A DNA stretch of 7,553 nucleotides from an uncultured Veillonella sp. (GTDB lineage Bacteria > Bacillota > Negativicutes > Veillonellales > Veillonellaceae): NCBI GenBank assembly GCA_900552445.1, contig URZS01000042.1, positions 1 through 7,553 on the forward strand. Direction: 5' to 3'. A model generated the notes under the pieces. The model was given only the letters and a program-made list of their open reading frames with translations, was not told where the DNA came from and made no database searches. This document shows positions 1 to 6,491 of the stretch, in pieces (the first letter of the stretch is position 1; each line of letters begins with the position of its first letter). Position numbers and translations under genes: made by a program.

Positions 1-54
1 GTCTCTTTTTATTTTATGAGATACATGAAATTTAAGTTAATTATAAAAAAATGA

Positions 55-83
55 TTGACGATGCATTATATACATGATATTAT
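55..83 (+). promoter_or_regulatory. sigma-70/sigma-A type promoter of tRNA-Leu
   Basis: A -35 box TTGACG (55-60) and a -10 box TATTAT (78-83) are separated by exactly 17 bases, which is the canonical spacing for the housekeeping sigma factor. Transcription would start near 89-92, leaving a leader of less than 10 bases before the mature tRNA at 99. The strong match to consensus suits a tRNA gene. Boxes and spacing are read directly; promoter activity is inferred. Confidence 0.75.
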
Positions 84-98
84 TATTTCAGTTGAGAC

Positions 99-183
99 GC
101 GGGAGTGGCGGAATTGGCAGACGCACCAGACTTAGGATCTGGCGCCTTACGGCGTGGGGGTTCAAGTCCCTTCTCCCGCACCA
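99..183 (+). tRNA. tRNA-Leu (anticodon UAG), CCA encoded
   Basis: This is a class II tRNA that folds completely by eye. The acceptor stem is GCGGGAG (99-105) with CTCCCGC (173-179), the discriminator is A180 and the CCA end is encoded at 181-183. The D stem is GCG (108-110) with CGC (122-124). The anticodon stem is CCAGA (126-130) with TCTGG (138-142), and its loop CTTAGGA holds anticodon TAG at 133-135, which reads CUN leucine codons. The long variable arm CGCC/GGCG (143-146 with 151-154) is diagnostic of Leu, Ser or Tyr. The T loop is TTCAAGT (161-167), on a stem with two G-U pairs. It is a single tRNA gene with its own promoter and terminator, not part of a cluster. Confidence 0.97.
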
Positions 184-191
184 ACTTTATT

Positions 192-218
192 GCACCTTTA
201 AAGGTGCTATTTTTTTTT
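192..218 (+). terminator. rho-independent terminator of tRNA-Leu
   Basis: GCACCTTTAAAGGTGC (192-207) is a perfect 16-base palindrome, forming at least a 5-bp GCACC/GGTGC stem around TTTAAA. It is followed by TA and then nine T residues (210-218). It begins 8 bases after the tRNA CCA end, so it closes the tRNA unit and separates it from mfd. The opposite strand lacks a U-tract after the hairpin, so it should act only on the + strand. Confidence 0.9.
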
Positions 219-326
219 GCCTAAAATTAGGTGTTTGAAAGGGACACAATTAACTATAAATATAGCTGTTATGACTTTTTTACTAGTATATATAAAGCGC
301 TCTAGAAGCTTAACTACTAGGTTATA

Positions 327-335
327 TGTTATAAT
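327..335 (+). promoter_or_regulatory. extended -10 promoter, probable mfd operon promoter
   Basis: A perfect TATAAT (330-335) is preceded by TGT (327-329), giving the TGn extended -10 element. No good -35 box lies 16-18 bases upstream; the nearest candidate, TTAACT at 310-315, is only 14 bases away. An extended -10 can compensate for this. The start of transcription would be near 342, giving mfd a 5' untranslated region of about 50 bases. The motif is seen directly; its use for the mfd operon is inferred from position. Confidence 0.6.
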
Positions 336-367
336 AAATGAGTTAGAACTATTTAATTAATACAATC

Positions 368-380
368 ATAGTAATACTAT
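368..380. repeat. small perfect inverted repeat just before mfd
   Basis: ATAGTA (368-373) and TACTAT (375-380) are exact reverse complements around a single central A374. The loop is too short for full RNA pairing, though a 4-bp stem with a 5-base loop is possible. The repeat lies between the predicted mfd transcription start and the start codon, 10 bases from the latter. It could be an operator-like DNA site or simple AT-rich chance. Confidence 0.4.
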
Positions 381-390
381 ATGGTGCAGT

Positions 391-3300
391 ATGGATAATA
401 CATTAACTAAGCTGCTTTCACAGAACCCATCCTTTGTGGATGGGCTAAACGCATTTCAGCGGAAAGGAAAGTCAGTTATATATGGTCTTAGTGGTTCTCA
501 AAAGAGTTTCCTCTTAAACCAAGCATTTACTACAGGACTTACAAAGTCTGTTGTTATCGTAGTCCATGATAAGGACCATAAAGAGATGTGGGAACGGGAC
601 TTAGCTTTTTTCATGCCTAATGTTCCAGTCCTATCATTTCCTATCACAGATCATGTAGACTTTACGACTATGGCTCGTAGCCTTGAAGACCAAGGGGCCC
701 AAATGCGGGCATTAGCCCTTCTTGCATGGCAGGAGCCTGCTGTGGTTATTGCTAATGCAGAGGAGGTTACACAATACGTTGTATCTCCCCAATATTTAAA
801 AGGACAATCGCTACATTTTGCTTTAAATAATACGATTGAACGTGATACAGCGCTTGAACAACTTGTTACAATTGGATATGAACGGGTAGACCAGGTGGAA
901 CAACGTGGTCATTTTGCTGTGCGCGGCGATATTTTAGATATCTATCCTGTTAATAGCGACAATCCTATACGTATAGAATTCTTTGGTGATGAAATCGATA
1001 CATTGCGGTTTTTCTCTGAAGAAAATCAACGGTCTATTGAACAAATTGATTCGTATACGGTGACTCCTTTCTTCCTTGGTAAAAGTGATGCAGAGAGTAC
1101 CTTATTATCGTATGTAAAGGATGGTCTCCTCATTTACGATGAGCCAGGACGTATTCAAGAAGCGTTAAAGAAGTTCCTCAAGGAAGATCCTACACATCGT
1201 AAAAATCATTGTGACTGGAGCGAATTGCAGCGCACTGTAGAAGCCACAACTCAAGTGGCTTTCACATTTATGCAACAACGCTCTATTGGTCTTACTGGAT
1301 TTAACCCTATTGGCATTCAAGGGAAGACGATGACGAGCTTTGAGCGTCAAATTCCTTTATTAACCGATGAAATTAAGCAATGGCATCGTCTAAATCATCA
1401 AGTTGTTCTGGTATTAAATAACCAACAACGACGAGAAGGCATTGAACGGGCCCTTGAAGGAGAAAATATCGCCTTTATTCATAGTGAAGAATGGATTGCT
1501 AAGCCTAATACGGTTGTTATATTACAAGGTTTATTGACCGATGGCTTTGAATTGCCCAATAGCCACTTAGTAGTGGTCGTAGAAGGCAATATTTACGGAC
1601 AACAAAAGCGTAAGCTTCGTAACAAGCCTAAAAAGGGCCAAGAAATCAATTATTTTACGGATTTAACCCCTGGTGACTATGTTGTACATAGTATGCACGG
1701 TATCGGTAAGTATATTGGCCTTAAAACGATAGAAACGGAAGGTATTCATCGGGACTATATTGAAATCGCTTATGCAGGAACAGATAAACTGTTCTTACCT
1801 GCCAACAATTTAGATCAGTTACAAAAATACATCGGCAATGAAGGCGATGTGCCTCGTATTCATAAGATGGGTGGCCGTGACTGGGCTAAGGTTGTTACAA
1901 AGGCAAAAAAATCCATTGATGATTTGGCAGATAAGCTAGTTGAAATATATGCACAACGAGAAATTACAGAAGGCTTTGCCTTCTTACCAGATCAACCATG
2001 GCAGCAAGAGTTTGAAGATGCATTCCCCTATGAAGAGACGGAAGATCAGTTACAAGCTACGGCGGAAATTAAAGAATCTATGGAACGACCTGTTCCTATG
2101 GACCGATTGCTAGCTGGAGACGTAGGCTTCGGTAAAACTGAAGTAGCTATGAGGGCTATCTTTAAAGCTGTTATGAGTGGCAAGCAAGTTGCGGTGCTCG
2201 TACCGACTACCGTTTTGGCGCAACAACATTTCCAAACCTTCTTGAATCGCTTTTCACCATTTGGTGTAAAGGTAGATGTACTCAATCGATTCCGCAGTAC
2301 AGCTGAGAAGAAACAAGTTTTAAAAGGTGTAGAGAATGGATCTATTGATGTTCTCATCGGTACCCATTCACTACTTAATAAAAAGGTTGTCTTTAAAGAC
2401 TTAGGCATGCTCGTTGTAGATGAGGAGCAACGCTTTGGGGTGGCGCAAAAGGAAAAATGGAAAGAGTGGGCTAGTAATATTGACGTGCTCACCTTGAGTG
2501 CAACCCCAATTCCACGGACCTTACATATGTCCCTCGTAGGTGTTCGTGAAATGTCCGTCATCAATACGCCACCTGAAGAACGCTTACCTGTTCAGACCTA
2601 TGTGGTGGAATATGATATGAATCTTGTTGCAGATGCGATTAAGAGAGAATTGGCACGGGGCGGACAAGTTTACTTTGTATATAACCGTGTAGCATCTATT
2701 AATCACATGGGTGAGTTGTTAGAAGCAGCGCTGCCGGGTTTACGCTATGCTATTGCTCACGGACAGATGACAGGCCGTCAAATTGAAGAAATTATGACCG
2801 ATTTCTATGAAGGTCATTATGACGTATTATTGTCTACAAGTATTATCGAAACAGGTTTAGATATTCCGAACGCCAATACTATCATTATTTATGATGCGGA
2901 TCGTTTAGGTTTATCTCAGCTATATCAAATGCGTGGACGCGTAGGGCGCTCTCGTAGACGGGCCTATGCATACTTTATGTATCGACCTGACAAAATGCTT
3001 TCAGAAGCTGCAGAAAAGCGGTTAAAAGCTATCGAAGAGTTTACGGAGCTAGGTGCTGGTTTCAAACTTGCTATGCGAGACTTAGAAATTCGTGGTGCTG
3101 GGAATCTATTGGGTTCACAGCAACATGGCAATATCGCATCTGTCGGCTTTGGCATGTACGTAAGTATGCTTGAAGAAGCGATTGCAAAGGCTCAAAATAA
3201 AGAGGTAGAGCGAGAGGTATCCATTGATCCTGCTATCGACTTAGAGGTAGATGCCTTTATCGATGATGCGTACATTAAAGATAGTGCTCGTAAGATTTCT

Positions 3301-3687
3301 GTATATCAACGGTTGTTACATATTAAATCGAAAGAACAACTTGATGATATGACAGATGAACTCATAGATCGTTTTGGTACGCCTACAGAGCCGGTAGATA
3401 GATTATTGCGCATTGCTCAAATTAAAGAGCAAGCACGCCTGCTTGGTATTAAAAGTATCGTCCGTAGAGATAAACAGCTTACGATCCATTGGCATGATGA
3501 CTCCAAAATGGCCGACTGGGATATGGGGGCTGTACGAGAAGATTTATGGAAAAAAATGAAATTTGCAGATACCAAGCCTGCCACATTATATGTGAGCCTT
3601 AACGGTATGAAAGGTTCTATTTTGACCATTACGGAAGCGGTGATGAAGGCACTGAGCCACAAGTCATCGACTAAGGAGGGCCTATGA
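391..3687 (+). CDS. mfd: transcription-repair coupling factor Mfd
   Basis: Cytoplasmic ATP-driven DNA translocase that removes RNA polymerase stalled at lesions and recruits UvrA for nucleotide excision repair. At 1098 aa it is slightly shorter than E. coli Mfd (1148 aa). The N-terminal UvrB-like module has a degenerate nucleotide loop (GSQKS, residues 35-39) and the RGDILDIYP and FFGDE blocks (about 178-201). A CarD-like RNA polymerase-interaction domain starts at GDYVVHSMHGIGKY (428-441). The translocase has Walker A GDVGFGKT (577-583 region, Lys582), DEEQ (677-680), SAT (703-705) and QMRGRVGR (846-853). RGAGNLLG (901-908) precedes the C-terminal TRCF domain. ATG391 is the only in-frame start after the stop at 358-360, but its ribosome binding site is poor (GGTG, 383-386). 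It is the first gene of an operon, and its TGA overlaps the next start. No key motif is missing. Confidence 0.98.
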   Translation: MDNTLTKLLSQNPSFVDGLNAFQRKGKSVIYGLSGSQKSFLLNQAFTTGLTKSVVIVVHDKDHKEMWERDLAFFMPNVPVLSFPITDHVDFTTMARSLEDQGAQMRALALLAWQEPAVVIANAEEVTQYVVSPQYLKGQSLHFALNNTIERDTALEQLVTIGYERVDQVEQRGHFAVRGDILDIYPVNSDNPIRIEFFGDEIDTLRFFSEENQRSIEQIDSYTVTPFFLGKSDAESTLLSYVKDGLLIYDEPGRIQEALKKFLKEDPTHRKNHCDWSELQRTVEATTQVAFTFMQQRSIGLTGFNPIGIQGKTMTSFERQIPLLTDEIKQWHRLNHQVVLVLNNQQRREGIERALEGENIAFIHSEEWIAKPNTVVILQGLLTDGFELPNSHLVVVVEGNIYGQQKRKLRNKPKKGQEINYFTDLTPGDYVVHSMHGIGKYIGLKTIETEGIHRDYIEIAYAGTDKLFLPANNLDQLQKYIGNEGDVPRIHKMGGRDWAKVVTKAKKSIDDLADKLVEIYAQREITEGFAFLPDQPWQQEFEDAFPYEETEDQLQATAEIKESMERPVPMDRLLAGDVGFGKTEVAMRAIFKAVMSGKQVAVLVPTTVLAQQHFQTFLNRFSPFGVKVDVLNRFRSTAEKKQVLKGVENGSIDVLIGTHSLLNKKVVFKDLGMLVVDEEQRFGVAQKEKWKEWASNIDVLTLSATPIPRTLHMSLVGVREMSVINTPPEERLPVQTYVVEYDMNLVADAIKRELARGGQVYFVYNRVASINHMGELLEAALPGLRYAIAHGQMTGRQIEEIMTDFYEGHYDVLLSTSIIETGLDIPNANTIIIYDADRLGLSQLYQMRGRVGRSRRRAYAYFMYRPDKMLSEAAEKRLKAIEEFTELGAGFKLAMRDLEIRGAGNLLGSQQHGNIASVGFGMYVSMLEEAIAKAQNKEVEREVSIDPAIDLEVDAFIDDAYIKDSARKISVYQRLLHIKSKEQLDDMTDELIDRFGTPTEPVDRLLRIAQIKEQARLLGIKSIVRRDKQLTIHWHDDSKMADWDMGAVREDLWKKMKFADTKPATLYVSLNGMKGSILTITEAVMKALSHKSSTKEGL
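3673..3687 (+). promoter_or_regulatory. Shine-Dalgarno and ATGA overlap between mfd and the flippase gene
   Basis: A full AAGGAGG (3673-3679) lies inside the last codons of mfd, 4 bases before ATG3684. The start codon and the mfd TGA stop share the tetranucleotide ATGA (3684-3687). This layout fixes the flippase start and suggests translational coupling, by which ribosomes ending on mfd reinitiate on the flippase gene. Confidence 0.85.
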
Positions 3688-5291
3688 ATCGATTTTTAAA
3701 GGGCGCCATGATTTTAACCTTAGCCGGTATTATCGTGAAGGTCATCGGTGCGTTTAGTAAAGTTCTTATTGCCCGTGTTCTCGGTGGTGAAGGCATTGGC
3801 TTATATATGATGGCCTATCCAATCTACCAAATTATCGTCAGCATCTCTGCGGCAGGCATTCCAGTAGCCATTTCCATTATGATTGCGGAAAAGCTCGCCA
3901 ATGATGATATGCAGGGCGTACAACAAGTGTTTTCCGTATCCTTAAGGGTACTTACTATTTTAGGTTTAGTATTTAGCTTGGCCTTATATGGCAGTGCACC
4001 GTGGCTCATAGAGACTCAGATTATTACAGATCCACGAGCACTCATAGCCATTCAGTTGTTATCGCCAGCTATCTTCGTAGTAACTATTCTAAGTTGCTTT
4101 AGAGGTTATTTCCAAGGCTTCCAATACATGGTGCCTACGGGGACGAGCCAGATCTTTGAACAAATTTTCCGCGTATCCTCTATGGTGGGCTTAGCTTACT
4201 ACTTCATCGATAGAGGCTTACATTTAGCGGCTGGGGGTGCTACCTTTGCCACTTTCCCAGGTGTGTTAGCAGGTTTACTCGTATTAATTTTCTTTTACTA
4301 TCGTCAACGACGGGTGCGCGAACAGATGCTTTCACAACAGAATCCAAATGCTATCTGTGAAAGTAACAGCGCTGTAGTGAAACGATTATTTGGTCTTGCT
4401 ATACCAGTATCTATGGCGAATATCATGCTTCCTATGGTATCTCTCATCGATACATTCATAGTGCCGAAGCGTTTGATGGATATTGGGTATTACCTCAATG
4501 AAGCAACAACACAATTTGGCTACCTGACAGGGATGGCCACGTCACTCATTGGTTTACCTATCATTTTGACCACCTCTTTGGCGGCTAGTTTAGTGCCGGC
4601 TGTATCTGAAGCTCATGCACAAGGTAATGTTAATCGCATTGTGCAGCGGGCAGGAACGGCTATTAAAATTGCCAATATGTTCACGATTCCAGCGTGTATC
4701 GGCCTTTGTGTATTAGCAACGCCTATTTCCTTGCTCATCTATGCAACGCCTAATGCAGGGCCTGTTATCGCCGTTATTAGCCTAAGTATTGTATTTCTAG
4801 GATGGCAGCAAATTACAGCTGGTATTCTGCAAGGTTTGGGGCGCACTGTAATCCCTATGGTAGCGATTTTCGTTGGTTTATTAGCGAAAACATTCTTGGA
4901 TTATGAATTGACAGGAACTGTTGAACTTGGGATCAATGGTGCTGCGTGGGCTACAAACTTAAACTTCGCCATTGCTGCACTCATAAACTATATATTTGTA
5001 AAGAAATACGTAGGTTCTGTACTTAATAAACTTGAATTGCTGAAAATTGCCGTATCTGCTATGGCTATGGGGGGTGCAACGCAAGTTATCTATGTGAGTA
5101 CCGTAGAGTTGTTAGGTAATGGTGGTGCCGTAGCTGCCGCTATTGTAGTGGCCGTATTCGTGTATGGACTATCTTTGTGGCTTACTAAGGCCGTTGTGAA
5201 GGATGATATGTATCATTTCCCAATTATCGGTAAGCGTTTACAAGCTCGTCGAGATAAGGAGGAAGCAAAGCTCTATGAAGAACAATACTAA
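3684..5291 (+). CDS. SpoVB/MurJ-type MOP-family polysaccharide flippase
   Basis: Polytopic inner-membrane protein of 535 aa in the MOP flippase superfamily, SpoVB/YabM/YtgP branch, whose members move lipid-linked saccharides such as lipid II or O-unit precursors across the membrane. Visible features are the N-terminal block with ARVLGGEGIGLY (30-41), the SISAAGIPVAIS stretch (53-64), the family hallmark FRGYFQG followed by PTGTSQIFEQ (139-160), ILQGLGRTVIP (381-391) and GINGAAWAT (416-424). I count about 12-14 hydrophobic segments, with a basic loop near 207-214 (RQRRVREQ) and a charged C-terminal tail (517-533). No cleavable signal peptide is needed. It lies between mfd and mazG, the place of yabM in Bacillus. 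The organism seems not to sporulate, so a vegetative envelope role is likelier than a spore role. Substrate cannot be told from sequence: peptidoglycan precursor and surface polysaccharide are both possible. Confidence 0.88.
   Translation: MNRFLKGAMILTLAGIIVKVIGAFSKVLIARVLGGEGIGLYMMAYPIYQIIVSISAAGIPVAISIMIAEKLANDDMQGVQQVFSVSLRVLTILGLVFSLALYGSAPWLIETQIITDPRALIAIQLLSPAIFVVTILSCFRGYFQGFQYMVPTGTSQIFEQIFRVSSMVGLAYYFIDRGLHLAAGGATFATFPGVLAGLLVLIFFYYRQRRVREQMLSQQNPNAICESNSAVVKRLFGLAIPVSMANIMLPMVSLIDTFIVPKRLMDIGYYLNEATTQFGYLTGMATSLIGLPIILTTSLAASLVPAVSEAHAQGNVNRIVQRAGTAIKIANMFTIPACIGLCVLATPISLLIYATPNAGPVIAVISLSIVFLGWQQITAGILQGLGRTVIPMVAIFVGLLAKTFLDYELTGTVELGINGAAWATNLNFAIAALINYIFVKKYVGSVLNKLELLKIAVSAMAMGGATQVIYVSTVELLGNGGAVAAAIVVAVFVYGLSLWLTKAVVKDDMYHFPIIGKRLQARRDKEEAKLYEEQY
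5256..5277 (+). promoter_or_regulatory. Shine-Dalgarno deciding the mazG start
   Basis: AAGGAGG (5256-5262) precedes ATG5275 by 12 bases, rather long but usable, and it is the only good site in the area. The mazG frame stays open further upstream to an ATG at 5203. That start would add 24 residues unlike any MazG N-terminus, all within the flippase gene, and has no comparable ribosome binding site. ATG5275 is therefore preferred. Confidence 0.7.
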
Positions 5292-6057
5292 GGAACCCGT
5301 ATCTGTACAACCATTGGTGGATGTGGTAAAAGCCTTACGTGCACCTAATGGGTGCCCTTGGGATCAAAAGCAAACGCATGAATCCTTACGACGCTATTTC
5401 ATTGAAGAAACCTATGAAGTAGTAGATGCCATTGATAATAAAGATATGCCGAATCTTCGTGAAGAGTTAGGTGATGTATTATTGCAAGTTGTCTTTCACA
5501 GTCAATTGGCAGAGGAGGCTGGTCATTTTACACTTCAAGACGTAATTAATGATGTCGCTGAAAAAATGATTCGTCGTCATCCCCATGTTTTTAACCCTGA
5601 AAATGATGAAAAATCATACACTTGGGATGAATTAAAGGCACAAGAAAAGAAAAATTTTCAAAAATCTGTATTAGATGGTGTGTCCAAAGGTTTACCTGCT
5701 TTGGTGGCCGCTTATAAGCTTCAAGAAAAGGCTGCAAAGCTAGGTTTTGACTGGGACGAGCTCGATCCGGTTTGGGCGAAAGTTTCTGAAGAAATGGGTG
5801 AATTTAAGGAGGCTATAGCACAAAAAGATAGAGAAAATATGGAAAAAGAGGCAGGAGATGTGCTTTTTTCCTTGATTAATCTACTCAGATGGTATAAAAT
5901 AAGCGGTGAAAATGCACTAAATCGCACAAACACAAAGTTCCGACAGCGTTTTTTACATGTAGAGGCTTGTGTTAACCAAAGCGATCGCTCATGGGAAGAC
6001 TTTTCATTAGCTGAGCTGGATGCTTTTTGGGAGGAGGCTAAAGTGCAGGAAAAGTAA
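5275..6057 (+). CDS. mazG: MazG nucleoside triphosphate pyrophosphohydrolase
   Basis: Cytoplasmic all-alpha NTP pyrophosphohydrolase that hydrolyses (d)NTPs to NMPs and pyrophosphate, a house-cleaning role against aberrant nucleotides and, in E. coli, a modulator of ppGpp and starvation responses. From ATG5275 it has 260 aa, close to E. coli MazG (263 aa), with two tandem MazG domains. The first has GCPWDQKQTHESL (26-38), EETYE (44-48) and ELGD (64-67). The second has EEMGE (172-176) and EAGD (192-195). These EExxE...ExxD sets bind the catalytic Mg ions and both look intact. The inter-domain block with RRHPHVF (100-106) is also typical. The first 17 bases overlap the flippase gene, consistent with co-transcription. 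Unlike Bacillus YabN, it has no fused N-terminal tetrapyrrole-methylase-like domain. Confidence 0.96.
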   Translation: MKNNTKEPVSVQPLVDVVKALRAPNGCPWDQKQTHESLRRYFIEETYEVVDAIDNKDMPNLREELGDVLLQVVFHSQLAEEAGHFTLQDVINDVAEKMIRRHPHVFNPENDEKSYTWDELKAQEKKNFQKSVLDGVSKGLPALVAAYKLQEKAAKLGFDWDELDPVWAKVSEEMGEFKEAIAQKDRENMEKEAGDVLFSLINLLRWYKISGENALNRTNTKFRQRFLHVEACVNQSDRSWEDFSLAELDAFWEEAKVQEK

Positions 6058-6095
6058 CCTAGAGGTTTTGCATACTTCTAAGGTATTGTATTTTT

Positions 6096-6103
6096 AAGGA
6101 GGT
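6096..6103 (+). promoter_or_regulatory. strong Shine-Dalgarno of the HU gene
   Basis: AAGGAGGT (6096-6103) is a full match to the anti-Shine-Dalgarno core, with an ideal 6-base gap to ATG6110. It is the best-placed ribosome binding site in the window and agrees with high expression of HU. Confidence 0.85.
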
Positions 6104-6109
6104 TCTGTC

Positions 6110-6409
6110 ATGAACAAAACAGAATTAATCGCAAGTGTTGCACAAAAAACTGAATTAACTAAAAAAGACGCTGAAAAAGCAGTAAAAGCTGTATTTGACA
6201 CAGTAGCTGAAGAATTAGCTGCTGGTGGTAAAGTTCAAGTTATCGGCTTCGGTACTTTCGAAGTTCGTGAACGCGCTGCTCGTGAAGGCCGTAACCCACA
6301 AAACGGTAAAACTATCACAATCGCTGCTTCCAAATCCCCTGCATTCAAAGCTGGTAAAGGTTTGAAAGAGCAAGTTAACGCTACAAAAGCTAAAAAACGC
6401 AAAAAATAA
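6110..6409 (+). CDS. DNA-binding protein HU, lysine-rich tail
   Basis: Small dimeric nucleoid protein that binds and bends DNA without strong sequence preference. It has 99 aa against the usual 90-92. It starts [12 protein letters not shown], as is typical, and carries the HU signature [18 protein letters not shown] (46-63). Pro63 sits at the tip of the DNA-embracing arm (RNPQNGKTI), followed by [13 protein letters not shown]. Beyond the normal end there is a short basic extension, [10 protein letters not shown] (90-99). Codon choice is strongly biased (GGT, GCT, GAA, AAA, CGT, TTC, AAC), as in highly expressed genes and unlike mfd. It follows mazG after 52 bases and is closed by its own terminator. 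It may be read from the upstream operon, from an internal promoter, or both. IHF is less likely, since this is the HU-type N-terminus in a Firmicute-like genome. Confidence 0.97.
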   Translation: MNKTELIASVAQKTELTKKDAEKAVKAVFDTVAEELAAGGKVQVIGFGTFEVRERAAREGRNPQNGKTITIAASKSPAFKAGKGLKEQVNATKAKKRKK

Positions 6410-6424
6410 TCCCTAAAGGATATG

Positions 6425-6453
6425 AAAGAGACCTTTCGAGGTCTCTTTTTTTT
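6425..6453 (+). terminator. rho-independent terminator after HU, TTCG loop
   Basis: The arms AAAGAGACCT (6425-6434) and AGGTCTCTTT (6439-6448) pair perfectly over 10 bp around a TTCG tetraloop (6435-6438). A run of eight T residues follows (6446-6453), the first three also forming the end of the stem. It ends transcription 16-44 bases after the HU stop codon and so ends the mfd-to-HU block. Confidence 0.95.
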
Positions 6454-6462
6454 ATCTATTTA

Positions 6463-6471
6463 TGGTATAAT
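6463..6471 (+). promoter_or_regulatory. extended -10 promoter of the glycosyltransferase gene
   Basis: TGG (6463-6465) directly precedes a perfect TATAAT (6466-6471). The -35 region falls on the terminator arm and T-run and has no recognisable hexamer, so the extended -10 would carry recognition. Transcription would start near 6478, giving a very short leader of about 14 bases with an imperfect Shine-Dalgarno AAGGGTG (6481-6487) before ATG6492. Confidence 0.7.
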
Positions 6472-6491
6472 GCACAGAGAAAGGGTGCACT

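Noticed and set aside
269..296. Second promoter candidate TTATGA - 16 bases - TATAAA before mfd
   Set aside because: The -35 matches consensus poorly and the -10 is part of a TATATATAAA run. The extended -10 at 327-335 is much better.
282..311. Cluster of palindromic hexamers (ACTAGT, AGCGCT, TCTAGA, AAGCTT) resembling a vector polylinker
   Set aside because: Their order and spacing do not match a polylinker I recognise, the surroundings are native AT-rich spacer continuous with tRNA-Leu and mfd, and no vector sequence is seen.
219..390. Riboswitch or structured leader in the tRNA-mfd spacer
   Set aside because: The predicted mfd leader is only about 50 bases, AT-rich and without a stable stem or terminator-like hairpin, so no riboswitch class can be supported.
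381..398. Five-codon ORF overlapping the mfd start as a leader peptide
   Set aside because: It has no Shine-Dalgarno sequence and no attenuator-like structure, and such a short frame arises readily by chance. It is kept only as part of the mfd initiation finding.
2046..2564. 172-codon open frame on the - strand inside mfd
   Set aside because: It lies wholly opposite the conserved translocase motifs of mfd, and its protein is rich in Ser, Thr, Cys and Phe without any recognisable domain. It is an antisense shadow. The shorter - strand frames at 1165-1350, 2964-3155, 3417-3662, 3824-4009 and 5721-5933 were rejected for the same reason.
5203..5274. Upstream ATG extending mazG by 24 residues
   Set aside because: The added residues do not resemble a MazG N-terminus, lie within the flippase gene and lack a good ribosome binding site. 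ATG5275 has AAGGAGG upstream and gives the normal family length.
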